From assembly GCA_029560455.1 (NCBI GenBank), contig JAKQKW010000466.1:1-6235 (forward strand): a DNA stretch of 6,235 bases, read 5' to 3'. A program made the position numbers and the translations under genes. Each line of letters starts with the position of its first letter. Position 1 is the stretch's first letter. Below the pieces are notes generated by a model. That model was not told where the DNA came from and made no database searches. It saw only the letters and a list, made by a program, of their open reading frames with translations. This document shows positions 1 to 5,577 of the stretch, piece after piece. Origin of the DNA: Candidatus Rifleibacteriota bacterium (GTDB lineage: Bacteria > Riflebacteria > Ozemobacteria > Ozemobacterales > Ozemobacteraceae).

Positions 1-3
1 AAA

Positions 4-258
4 ATGAATCACATTGAACTGCTCTGGGAATCTCTTTCACAGTTTGAAAAAGACAAACTTACTTTTGCCGACTTTCTCGATCGGCTTGGCAAATCCCTGG
101 AAACAGCCACAGTTGCCGAAGCAAAGCTTATTGGCGAAACAACCAGAGAACTTGACTTTGCCTTAACAAAATCTGCCAGCAGAACCGGAAAAGTCAGAAA
201 AATCATCTCCAGACTGAAAACAAATCTGGTTACACAACTGAAAGCAAAGGCAGCCTGA
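4..258 (+). CDS. Small helical protein of unknown function
   Basis: An 84-residue protein that I do not recognise. It is rich in Leu, Lys, Glu, Ala and Thr, has no Cys and no Pro, and shows no membrane segment or signal peptide, so it is probably a soluble, all-helical protein. The first half is mildly acidic (ELLWESLSQFEKDKL). The C-terminal third is strongly basic (KVRKIISRLKTN, then LKAKAA), which could bind nucleic acid or an acidic partner; that is inference only. The ATG lies three bases from the window edge, so its ribosome binding site is unseen and the reading frame could begin further upstream. A clear intrinsic terminator follows the stop codon by one base, which supports real transcription in this direction. 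It converges on the DUF364 gene and is not part of that operon. Confidence 0.6.
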   Translation: MNHIELLWESLSQFEKDKLTFADFLDRLGKSLETATVAEAKLIGETTRELDFALTKSASRTGKVRKIISRLKTNLVTQLKAKAA

Positions 259-259
259 T

Positions 260-288
260 CGCGCCCTTCTGCGATCTGGCGCGTTTTT
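260..288 (+). terminator. Rho-independent terminator of the small helical protein gene
   Basis: Perfect 6-bp GC stem CGCGCC (260-265) / GGCGCG (278-283) with a 12-base loop, directly followed by TTTTT (284-288). An alternative stem, ATCGC with GCGAT, is possible within the same stretch. The T run is only on the plus strand, so it serves the rightward gene ending at 258. The leftward DUF364 gene ending at 309 has no equally clear terminator. Confidence 0.8.
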
Positions 289-308
289 CAGGTTCCGCTT
301 TCTGCGAA

Positions 309-1049
309 TCAAACCATGGTGTTGGCGAAACGCAGGTGCTTTTTGAGCAGACGGGTGCCGCCGCCTTCTGAAACTATCATTTTGACCTTGTCGTGGTCTT
401 TTACATATGAACCGCTGAGCTGGGTTATGCGCGTGCCGGCGAAGGCCTCGGGACACATCGGGGTCGAGGGGCCAAGGATAAGGGCGGCACGGTTGCGCTT
501 CAAGGCTGCAGCCAGACTGTCAAAAGTGCCGTTGATAATGCTGGTGGCAGTAATGATGGCGATATCGCACTCTTCCAGCGCTCTGAAACCCATAACAGGA
601 GTGATTACATCAGGTTTGTCGGGGTCGAGCTCAACGACTTCAAAACGGCAGCCGGTCGCTTTGATAGAAGGTACGACCGGTGCAAAATAGCCGATCATGA
701 CAACATGGTCGCCAGGCTGGATCTTGAGCAGAGAAGTCGCTTCTCCCTCAGTAAAAAGGCGTTCTTTGCGTGAATTCAGGGCGTTGAATACGGCGAGTCC
801 CGCGGTTCGTTCGAGCGGATTTTCGCTGTTCAACCAGCCGAGTATCTTTTCGGCTGATTGCCCGGCTATCTGGCCGGCCGCCTCAAGATGTGTACATGAG
901 CAGGTTTTCTGATCCGGCGTCCAGGCCAGTCCCATGCGCCCGTCGCTGAGTTCGACGCAGCTGTAACCAAGGCCGAAGCGCAACTCCTTAACTGTCTGCC
1001 CATCTACCCACGGCATTGCACAATCAATCAGCTTCTGATGAATTCCCAT
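309..1049 (-). CDS. DUF4213/DUF364 putative metal-chelation protein (first paralogue)
   Basis: A 246-residue cytoplasmic protein with no signal peptide. The N-terminal part resembles DUF4213 (GLGYSCVELSDGRMGLAWTP, about 26-45). The C-terminal part matches DUF364, the 'putative heavy-metal chelation' family: GLAVFNALN (84-92), VVMIGYFAPVVPSIKA (116-131), CDIAIITATSIINGTFDSL (161-179) and the family-typical GPSTPMCPEAF (193-203). A CxCxH group (C50, C52, H54) and further cysteines at 31, 134, 161 and 199 are possible metal ligands; this is inference. The ATG at 1049 is preferred over an upstream TTG at 1067 because AGGAGA sits six bases before it. It lies 52 bp downstream of tonB on the same strand with no terminator between, so it is probably the last gene of the exbB-exbD-tonB operon. 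The biochemical function of this family is not established. Confidence 0.85.
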   Translation of the reverse strand: MGIHQKLIDCAMPWVDGQTVKELRFGLGYSCVELSDGRMGLAWTPDQKTCSCTHLEAAGQIAGQSAEKILGWLNSENPLERTAGLAVFNALNSRKERLFTEGEATSLLKIQPGDHVVMIGYFAPVVPSIKATGCRFEVVELDPDKPDVITPVMGFRALEECDIAIITATSIINGTFDSLAAALKRNRAALILGPSTPMCPEAFAGTRITQLSGSYVKDHDKVKMIVSEGGGTRLLKKHLRFANTMV

Positions 1050-1101
1050 TCGACTCTCCTTGATCAAAAATTGTCATTTTGTATTTCTTTATAACACTTT
1101 T

Positions 1102-1959
1102 TCAGCGCAGTGTATAATTTATCTGCATTTCGATGCGACTGGTGCTGTTCCAGCCTTCTGGCGGACTTGCAAACCTTTGTGAAGCGACCAGCTTCAAAGC
1201 AGCTTCGGCGAGTTCTGGCGGGGCTTTGCCGACTATCGTTGCGTCGCGGGCACGGCCATCTTTGCTGATGGAAAAAGCGATAGTGACTTTGCCGGTAATT
1301 CCTCGCCGGCGTGCCCGGTCGGGATATTTTTTGCCGCGTTCGAGCTGACGGTAAATTTTCTGCAGGTAGCCGCTGAAATCTTGCGCTGGAACTGGCGCAG
1401 CCACCGGCGCAGCTGGTGCTGCGGCAACAGCTGGTTTGTTGGCGGTCGTCTGCCTGGCCGGCACCGGAGTCGCAACTATCGGCGTAGTTGCCGGTTTTGT
1501 CTGTGGCGCGGCGGGTGGCGCCTTAGTCACTGGCTTAACTGCCGGCCTGGGTTTTGGCTTGATGGTTTTCGGCTTTGCCGGTTCTGCGACTGGCTTTGGC
1601 GCAATGACCGGTTCAGGTTCAACTGCTTTTTGTTCGATAACCGGCTCTGGCTCTATAACTGGTTCAATGACTGGCTCAGGTGCGGAGATCGGAACAGGTT
1701 CGACAACTGCTTGAACAACTTGCGGCTCTGGTTTAACCAGCTGTTGGGCCGGTTCTACAGCCGGAACTGCTTCTTCCGGCGGCGGAGGTATTACTGTTTT
1801 TGACAGGCTGATAAGGCGAAGAACCGGCGGCTGCATGTCATCGCAGGAAGTGCAGATATGCCATAAAAAGCTGATGAGAACCATATGCAGAAGCAGGCCA
1901 GCGACAATCGAAAACGGCCAGAGCAGGTTATTTCTAAACTGGGCAAGTCGCTCGGTCAT
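1102..1959 (-). CDS. tonB: TonB-family energy transducer
   Basis: A 285-residue TonB protein. It would link the proton-motive force harvested by ExbB/ExbD to outer-membrane receptors. Layout: short cytoplasmic N-terminus; one membrane anchor at about 13-34 containing Ser17 and His25 (E. coli TonB depends on a Ser/His pair in its anchor); a long Pro-rich periplasmic spacer (about 58-192) with repeated EPVIEP-type units followed by KP-rich units; and the C-terminal TonB domain (about 195-285) with KKYPDRARRRGITGKVTIAF, SKDGRARDATIVG and the QRF-W stretch. Just outside the anchor lies HICTSC (34-39), a CxxC not usual in TonB. The gene starts 12 bp after the exbD stop and shows no good Shine-Dalgarno sequence, which suggests translational coupling. 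TolA is a possible alternative identity, but the C-terminal motifs favour TonB. No TonB-dependent receptor is in the window. Confidence 0.93.
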   Translation of the reverse strand: MTERLAQFRNNLLWPFSIVAGLLLHMVLISFLWHICTSCDDMQPPVLRLISLSKTVIPPPPEEAVPAVEPAQQLVKPEPQVVQAVVEPVPISAPEPVIEPVIEPEPVIEQKAVEPEPVIAPKPVAEPAKPKTIKPKPRPAVKPVTKAPPAAPQTKPATTPIVATPVPARQTTANKPAVAAAPAAPVAAPVPAQDFSGYLQKIYRQLERGKKYPDRARRRGITGKVTIAFSISKDGRARDATIVGKAPPELAEAALKLVASQRFASPPEGWNSTSRIEMQINYTLR

Positions 1960-1971
1960 GGCTCTGCTTTT

Positions 1972-2376
1972 TCAGTTTTTTTCAGGAATCCCGCCAAAGG
2001 CTACGCTGCCGATACCGGCCAGGCGCAGGCGATCGAGCAGTTCGATGGCGACCCCGGCCGGTGCCCGGTGATGCGCGACGATTACGAAACTGCTGTCAGG
2101 CGGCATGCTGGCAAGCTTTTTCGCGAAAGCCGGCTTCCAGTCGGTCGGCAGTGTCTCGTTGTTCCAGCTGACTTCGCCATTTTCCGTGATCTCGATTCGC
2201 TGTGCCGTGCTCGAAATATTCTGCACTTCTGATTCGAGTCTGGGCAGATCGACCGGAACCTGCACGACAAAGCTCTGAGTCAGAATGTAAAAAATCAGCA
2301 GCGTGAAAATGATGTCTGAGCAGGTTGTCAGATCGAGGGCAAAGGTTTCGCGGTTATTTCTCCGGCTGAGGCGCAT
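1972..2376 (-). CDS. exbD: ExbD/TolR-family biopolymer transport protein
   Basis: A 134-residue inner-membrane protein of the ExbD/TolR family, the usual length. Layout: basic cytoplasmic N-terminus (MRLSRRNNRETFALDLTTC), one membrane segment at about 20-39 (SDIIFTLLIFYILTQSFVVQ) carrying Asp21, the position of the essential membrane aspartate (Asp25 in E. coli ExbD), then a periplasmic domain starting PVDLPRLES and ending RLAGIGSVAFGGIPEKN, typical of the family. The ATG at 2376 is chosen over a TTG at 2436 because GGGAG lies six bases upstream and because family members begin just before the basic stretch. It overlaps the 3' end of exbB by 23 bp and precedes tonB, so the three are almost certainly co-expressed and form one membrane complex. 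ExbD is favoured over TolR because tonB follows directly. Confidence 0.93.
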   Translation of the reverse strand: MRLSRRNNRETFALDLTTCSDIIFTLLIFYILTQSFVVQVPVDLPRLESEVQNISSTAQRIEITENGEVSWNNETLPTDWKPAFAKKLASMPPDSSFVIVAHHRAPAGVAIELLDRLRLAGIGSVAFGGIPEKN

Positions 2377-2950
2377 CGGTAACTCCCGGCAGGCTGCCCG
2401 TGGTTTTTTCGAGTTCGTTGATGACGAGCAGTTCAAGATGTCGCAGATGGCGGCGCGAAAGGGCTTCGATGCAATAGGTCAGTCCCCAGGCGATAATAGC
2501 GAGTATCAGTCCGTACACCGTGGTGAAAAGGGCTTCGTGAATGCCGCCGGCGAGGTCGGCTGGCGTGACTGTACCAAGTTGTGAAACTGTGTTGAATACC
2601 CTGACCATGCCAGTTACCGTGCCAAGAAAACCCAGCAGGGTGCTGATCTGGGCCATGAAGCGCATGGCTGGCACTCTTCTGGTCAGGCAGTCTTCCATAC
2701 GCGAAAAGCAGAGTTCAATTGACTCAAGAATAGTCAGCCCGGCAAAGCCAGTTTGATGACGGGCCAGCGCAATCGCTTTCTTTGCCCACATCGGAGCGCC
2801 GGCACAGGCGTAGAGGTCTGATTTGAGGCTCCAGATACCGAGCCAGATTATTTGATAGATGCCAAGCACGAAGATCATGACGCCGAGTACGGTCAGGGGG
2901 TACATAACTGGGCCGCCGGCATCGATGAAAGCTATAAAATTATTCAGCAT
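2354..2950 (-). CDS. exbB: ExbB/TolQ/MotA-family proton channel protein
   Basis: A 198-residue inner-membrane protein of the MotA/TolQ/ExbB family, which forms the proton-conducting motor with ExbD. Three membrane segments are visible: about 12-40 (GGPVMYPLTVLGVMIFVLG onward), about 98-119 with the family signature GFLGTVTGMVRVF (107-119), and about 135-160 with GGIHEALFTTVYGLILAI. A cytoplasmic loop separates the first two. The length is shorter than E. coli ExbB (about 240) and close to the compact ExbB of many other phyla. The ATG at 2950 is preferred over a TTG at 2977: it has AAAGGA about 11 bases upstream, and the extra nine residues (RRQRKSIH) look unlike an N-terminus of this family. 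It is first in the operon, behind a strong promoter about 70-100 bp upstream. Confidence 0.94.
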   Translation of the reverse strand: MLNNFIAFIDAGGPVMYPLTVLGVMIFVLGIYQIIWLGIWSLKSDLYACAGAPMWAKKAIALARHQTGFAGLTILESIELCFSRMEDCLTRRVPAMRFMAQISTLLGFLGTVTGMVRVFNTVSQLGTVTPADLAGGIHEALFTTVYGLILAIIAWGLTYCIEALSRRHLRHLELLVINELEKTTGSLPGVTDAPQPEK

Positions 2951-3018
2951 GTGAATGCTTTTCCTTTGGCGTCTCAAAGAATCAGTTAATACTTAACACT
3001 ACTTTGTAAACTATTTTT

Positions 3019-3047
3019 ATGCTAAACTGGTTTATCAGTACTGTCAA
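3019..3047 (-). promoter_or_regulatory. Sigma70-type promoter of the exbB-exbD-tonB-DUF364 operon
   Basis: On the minus strand a perfect -35 box TTGACA (3042-3047) is followed after exactly 17 bp by TAGCAT (3019-3024, four of six matches to TATAAT). Transcription would start near 3012 and give a leader of about 60 bases before exbB. The spacer contains an inverted repeat TAAAC-TG-GTTTA (3023-3034), and the palindrome CAGTACTG (3036-3043) overlaps the -35 box. Either could bind a repressor, but neither matches an operator I can name. Confidence 0.7.
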
Positions 3048-3061
3048 TTAAAATACTGCCC

Positions 3062-3081
3062 GCAAATAGCTAGTTATTTGC
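3062..3081. promoter_or_regulatory. 20-bp near-perfect palindrome, candidate shared operator
   Basis: The arms GCAAATA (3062-3068) and TATTTGC (3075-3081) are exact inverted complements. The centre GCTAGT is itself symmetric around CTAG apart from one pair, so 18 of 20 positions are symmetric. It lies 15 bp upstream of the exbB -35 box and 18 bp upstream of the -35 box proposed for the divergent DUF364 gene, well placed to control both. A second, overlapping palindrome GCATATGC (3080-3087) touches its right end. The size suits a dimeric regulator such as a Fur-, MarR- or TetR-like protein. It does not clearly match the classical Fur box and no regulator gene is in the window, so its role is inference. 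Confidence 0.5.
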
Positions 3082-3098
3082 ATATGCCAAAAAAAGAC

Positions 3099-3128
3099 TT
3101 GCATTAGAGCGCTGAATGGAATTATTCT
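3099..3128 (+). promoter_or_regulatory. Possible promoter of the second DUF364 gene
   Basis: TTGCAT (3099-3104) and TATTCT (3123-3128) are separated by 18 bp and would start transcription near 3135, about 30 bases before the ATG. The match to consensus is modest (three and four of six). A promoter is expected here because the gene is divergent and leads its own unit. A small stem GGCG/CGCC lies just before the ribosome binding site. Confidence 0.35.
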
Positions 3129-3163
3129 GACGCTTGTGGGGCGAATGCGCCGAAGGAGGAATC

Positions 3164-3949
3164 ATGTCACTGATACTTGAAGCCGTAAAGGCCACGATCC
3201 CGGCCGAGTTTTACGAACTGCCACTGCAGAAGGTTTCGACCTTCGCCTTCATAACTACGGCCAAATCGAAACGACTTGGTATCAGCATGACTCTCAGCGA
3301 TGAGCGGGTTTTCGAATACAAAGTTCATCTGCCGGTTTCACACATGGGCGAAGTTGAAACACTGGGATTGGCAAAGGTTTTGAGCTGGACCGATTCATTG
3401 CAGGGAATAGAGCGGTCGTTTGCGATAGCCGCGCTTAACAGCGCCCTGCCGCTTGACGGCAAAAAGTATTTTACCGGAAATGCCCTCGAACTGGCGGCAC
3501 AGCTTGGTGTTGGCAAGCGCGTGGCTGTGGTCGGACATTTCCCACATACTGAGCGCATTAAAGAAGTTGCCTCGGCTTTTCATATTATCGAGAAGCGCCC
3601 GCAGGAAGGCGATCTGCATGCCGGCGAAGCGGTAAAGATTATTCCGCAGGCTGATGTCGTCGCCATGACCGGGGTTACCTGCCTCAACGATACCATCGAG
3701 GGTCTGCTCGCGCTCAAGAAACCTGGTGCAAAAATCATCGTAGTCGGCCCGTCGGTGCCTATGAGTTCGGCACTATTCGACTTCGGCGTCGATGTTATCG
3801 GCGGAGCCTGGGTTGAAGACGAAAACGAAGTTTATGCCAAAGCCGGCCAGGGCGGCGCGCCGCGCCATATGAACGGTTTGCGCTGCGTGCTTTATCCTAA
3901 AGATCCCGAAATACTGCAGGGATTCGAAGAAGTATCGCCTCCCCGCTGA
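3164..3949 (+). CDS. DUF364-family protein (second, diverged paralogue)
   Basis: A 261-residue cytoplasmic protein related to the DUF364 'putative heavy-metal chelation' family and to the gene at 309-1049. Shared landmarks in the same order: SFAIAALNSAL (85-95, compare GLAVFNALN), VAVVGHFPHTERIKE (120-134, compare VVMIGYFAPVVPSIK), ADVVAMTGVTCLNDTIEGLL (163-182, compare CDIAIITATSIINGTFDSL) and VVGPSVPMSSALFDFG (193-208, compare ILGPSTPMCPEAFAG). It differs in lacking the CxCxH group and in having Val for Thr in the GPSTP motif. Only two cysteines are present (C173, C241), while His residues at 55, 60, 125 and 128 could serve as ligands. The ATG at 3164 follows GGAGG by four bases and is chosen over an in-frame ATG at 3134. 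It is divergent from exbB and likely shares its regulation. The function is unproven. Confidence 0.8.
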   Translation: MSLILEAVKATIPAEFYELPLQKVSTFAFITTAKSKRLGISMTLSDERVFEYKVHLPVSHMGEVETLGLAKVLSWTDSLQGIERSFAIAALNSALPLDGKKYFTGNALELAAQLGVGKRVAVVGHFPHTERIKEVASAFHIIEKRPQEGDLHAGEAVKIIPQADVVAMTGVTCLNDTIEGLLALKKPGAKIIVVGPSVPMSSALFDFGVDVIGGAWVEDENEVYAKAGQGGAPRHMNGLRCVLYPKDPEILQGFEEVSPPR

Positions 3950-3955
3950 TTCGTG

Positions 3956-5011
3956 TCAGGGCTTGATCGGGCGCAGGTCTTCTTTCCCGGTCAGACTGGC
4001 GATAGTTGCAGCCAACAGTTCGATTACTGCCTCGATGTCTTTCATCGAGGCCATTTCAATCGGTGAATGCATATAGCGCAGCGGCAGCGAAACCAGTGCG
4101 ACCGGTACACCGATTCCGGTGAACATTATTTTGTCGGCATCGGTGTGCGTGCGTGCCGGGGTAAGTTCGAGCTGATAGGGTATCTTGTGTTTCTTTGCAG
4201 CTTTTTCGAGCAGCTCGTTGACGCGGCGGTTAACCGGGCTGCCGACCGACAGTGCTGGCCCTTTCCCCAGCAGCACTTCTGAAGGATTCTGCGCATCTTC
4301 GCCGGGCGTGTCGGTGTTGTAGGTGACATCGCAGGCGATAGCCATATCTGGCTGTACAAGCGCTCCGGCGCTGTGAGCGCCGCGCATGTTAGTTTCTTCG
4401 CCCGTAGTGCTGGCGGCGAAGACGCCGATTTTCAGCTTCTGCCGGCTCAGCTTTCTTAAGACTTCAGCGACGATGAATGAGCCAGTCTTGTTGTCGAGTC
4501 CCTTGCAGACGAGCTTGTCGTTGTTGAATATCTCGGGTTCGCTCTGATATAGAATATAATCGCCGACTCGCACGTATTTTTCGATTTCTTTTTTGTTGCT
4601 GAAGCCACAGTCGATAAAGTAGTCTTCGCACTTTGGCTTTGCCGGGGCATCTGCGTCTGACTTGCGGTTGAAGCCGATGACGCCGCCGATTTTGCCGCCA
4701 TATCCGAGAATGTCGACCTTGAGACCCGGGAGTAATGCTGATTTTATGCCGCCAGCGTTGGTGAAGTAGATGAAACCACGCTCATCGATGCGCTTGACTA
4801 TCATCGCGATTTCGTCGCTGTGTCCGGCGAGGAGAACCCTGAATTCGGCTTCAGGATTAAGCATGCCTATGGCCGTGCCTGAATGGTCGGTGTCGACCTG
4901 GGCAAATCTTTTGACGTAATCTAGCCATATACGCTGATGGGCGCTTTCATTACCTGAAGGTGATGGAGCGCGTAGCAGGCTGCTTAGAAAATCTCTGGCG
5001 GCTTTATCCAT
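3956..5011 (-). CDS. M42-family metallo-aminopeptidase (glutamyl aminopeptidase/cellulase M-like)
   Basis: A 351-residue protein of peptidase family M42, the usual length. These are cytoplasmic, two-metal (Zn or Co) aminopeptidases that form large tetrahedral assemblies and trim peptides. All expected active-site residues are visible: H64 and D66 in AGHSDEI, the bridging D173 in GLDNKTG, catalytic E205 and ligand E206 in TGEE, D228 in CDVT, and H315 in MHSPIEM. There is no signal peptide. The ATG at 5011 is preferred over a TTG at 5023 because GGAG lies six bases upstream. The gene converges with the second DUF364 gene, leaving 6 bp between stop codons and no visible terminator. It appears to be a single-gene unit. 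No substrate can be read from the sequence; 'cellulase M' is a historical family label, so cellulose degradation should not be inferred. Confidence 0.92.
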   Translation of the reverse strand: MDKAARDFLSSLLRAPSPSGNESAHQRIWLDYVKRFAQVDTDHSGTAIGMLNPEAEFRVLLAGHSDEIAMIVKRIDERGFIYFTNAGGIKSALLPGLKVDILGYGGKIGGVIGFNRKSDADAPAKPKCEDYFIDCGFSNKKEIEKYVRVGDYILYQSEPEIFNNDKLVCKGLDNKTGSFIVAEVLRKLSRQKLKIGVFAASTTGEETNMRGAHSAGALVQPDMAIACDVTYNTDTPGEDAQNPSEVLLGKGPALSVGSPVNRRVNELLEKAAKKHKIPYQLELTPARTHTDADKIMFTGIGVPVALVSLPLRYMHSPIEMASMKDIEAVIELLAATIASLTGKEDLRPIKP

Positions 5012-5068
5012 AGTAGTCTCCAATCTGTTTCAATGCGTTAAAATAGGTTCACGCTCAAGTGTTTACCA

Positions 5069-5160
5069 CTTATCCGGGCTCTCGGCGGAATCTCATTCGC
5101 TACAACTCTCCCCAGGCGAAGATATACGGTAAAAAGCCATGGCTTAGCGTCAAAATTGCC
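5069..5160. repeat. Intergenic repeat element, copy A
   Basis: About 92 bp, repeated in the same orientation at 6145-6235. The first 40 bases (starting CTTATCCGGGCTCTCGGCG, then ATCTCATTCGCTACA) match copy B with two substitutions and two single-base indels. The last 25 bases match at 20 positions, including GCGTCAAAA. The middle is diverged. It contains a perfect 12-bp palindrome AAGCCATGGCTT (5134-5145). It shows no coding potential. It could be a REP- or MITE-like element or a conserved structured RNA; I do not recognise the family. Confidence 0.75.
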
Positions 5161-5197
5161 TGGCTCGAAGTTTCCGCTCATGAGAAACCCGCCTGCG

Positions 5198-5220
5198 CCC
5201 TTAATCTGCTGAATTAAGGG
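5198..5220. repeat. Inverted repeat / hairpin
   Basis: CCCTTAAT (5198-5205) and ATTAAGGG (5213-5220) form a perfect 8-bp stem with a 7-base loop. A small palindrome GCTTATTAAGC (5221-5231) follows directly. There is no T run on either side, so it is not a standard intrinsic terminator. It lies 38 bp to the right of repeat copy A and could be part of that element or a separate structural site. Confidence 0.45.
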
Positions 5221-5325
5221 GCTTATTAAGCGGATTAACTTATGTGATTATCAACAATATATCAGCCTATCGGTTATATTCTGCTGATTATTGACAGTTT
5301 GGCAGAAGGTTGCTGTTGAGCGGGC

Positions 5326-5351
5326 AAAAAAAAATCCGGGGGTTACCCGGA
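5326..5351 (-). terminator. Intrinsic terminator facing left, with no assigned gene
   Basis: Read on the minus strand, TCCGGG and CCCGGA form a 6-bp GC-rich stem (5335-5340 with 5346-5351) around a 5-base loop, followed by nine T residues (A run at 5326-5334 on the plus strand). The plus-strand reading has no T run, so it works leftward only. No leftward gene is visible upstream of it, because the STAS gene reads the other way. It must end an unrecognised short transcript or guard against antisense transcription. Confidence 0.7.
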
Positions 5352-5434
5352 CCTGAAAAATAAGGAGGCAAACAAATCCAAAAACCCTTTCGAGCGAAAG
5401 TGAAGTTTTGTTTAGTACTGATTTTTTGCCAATA

Positions 5435-5471
5435 ACAGACAATCACAGACAATGGCAAACCTGGCAAAACC
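5435..5471. repeat. Tandem short repeats upstream of the STAS gene
   Basis: Two adjacent copies of a 10-bp unit ACAGACAATC / ACAGACAATG (5435-5454) run into two copies of TGGCAAACC / TGGCAAAACC (5453-5471). The TGGCAAA unit also occurs inverted as TTTGCCA (5424-5430), giving inverted arms about 22 bp apart. The arrangement resembles a cluster of regulator half-sites upstream of the STAS promoter, though chance or replication slippage is possible. Confidence 0.4.
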
Positions 5472-5539
5472 GCTGAATATCGAAAAGGGCGATGATGTAC
5501 AAGAAAAATTTTCAAAATTTTTTACTTTTGCGCGGATTA

Positions 5540-5548
5540 TGGTAAAAT
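5540..5548 (+). promoter_or_regulatory. Extended -10 promoter of the STAS gene
   Basis: TGGTAAAAT (5540-5548) fits an extended -10 element (TGn followed by TAAAAT). The -35 region at the expected distance is T-rich but poor. Transcription would start near 5555, about 20 bases before the ATG at 5578, leaving room for the GGGAG ribosome binding site. Confidence 0.45.
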
Positions 5549-5577
5549 CCAGAAAGATTCCGATCAGGGAGCTGAAA

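Larger units (their letters stand above)
5012..5577. other. Long intergenic region with repeat, hairpins and leftward terminator
   Basis: This 566-bp stretch separates the divergent M42 and STAS genes and holds no convincing coding sequence. From left to right it contains repeat copy A (5069-5160), a hairpin (5198-5220), an AT-rich segment (about 5221-5300), an intrinsic terminator facing left (5326-5351), a second hairpin with exact CTTTCG/CGAAAG arms (5387-5400), and tandem short repeats (5435-5471). Open frames on the minus strand here run straight through the terminator and have no recognisable product. Confidence 0.7.

Noticed and set aside
163..456. Minus-strand frame of 97 codons overlapping the small helical protein gene and the end of the DUF364 gene
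   Set aside because: It overlaps two better supported genes and crosses the terminator at 260-288; the composition (Arg/His/Pro-rich) is typical of a shadow frame.
1381..1803. Plus-strand open frames opposite tonB (Trp/Arg-rich or Gly-rich products)
   Set aside because: They are antisense shadows of the repetitive Pro/Glu/Lys codons of tonB, with no ribosome binding site and no recognisable domain.
3062..3081. Assigning the palindrome as a classical Fur box
   Set aside because: The symmetry and length are similar, but the GATAATGATAATCATTATC-type core is not matched well enough to name the regulator.
5362..5402. AAGGAGG (5362-5368) as a ribosome binding site
   Set aside because: No start codon lies at a suitable distance. 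The nearest GTG (5400) is about 31 bases away and opens a frame of only about 11 codons.
5341..5430. Possible cyclic-di-GMP (GEMM) riboswitch, prompted by GGCAAAC and GGGTTACCCGG
   Set aside because: The motifs are in the wrong order and the conserved GACGCAAAGCC segment is missing.
5251..5515. Two minus-strand open frames of 63 and 75 codons
   Set aside because: Both run across the strong leftward terminator at 5326-5351 and have no convincing start signals or familiar product.
5452..5577. N-terminal extension of the STAS protein by 42 residues
   Set aside because: The ATG at 5452 lacks a ribosome binding site, the extension is not STAS-like, and the likely promoter and a strong GGGAG site lie downstream, before 5578.
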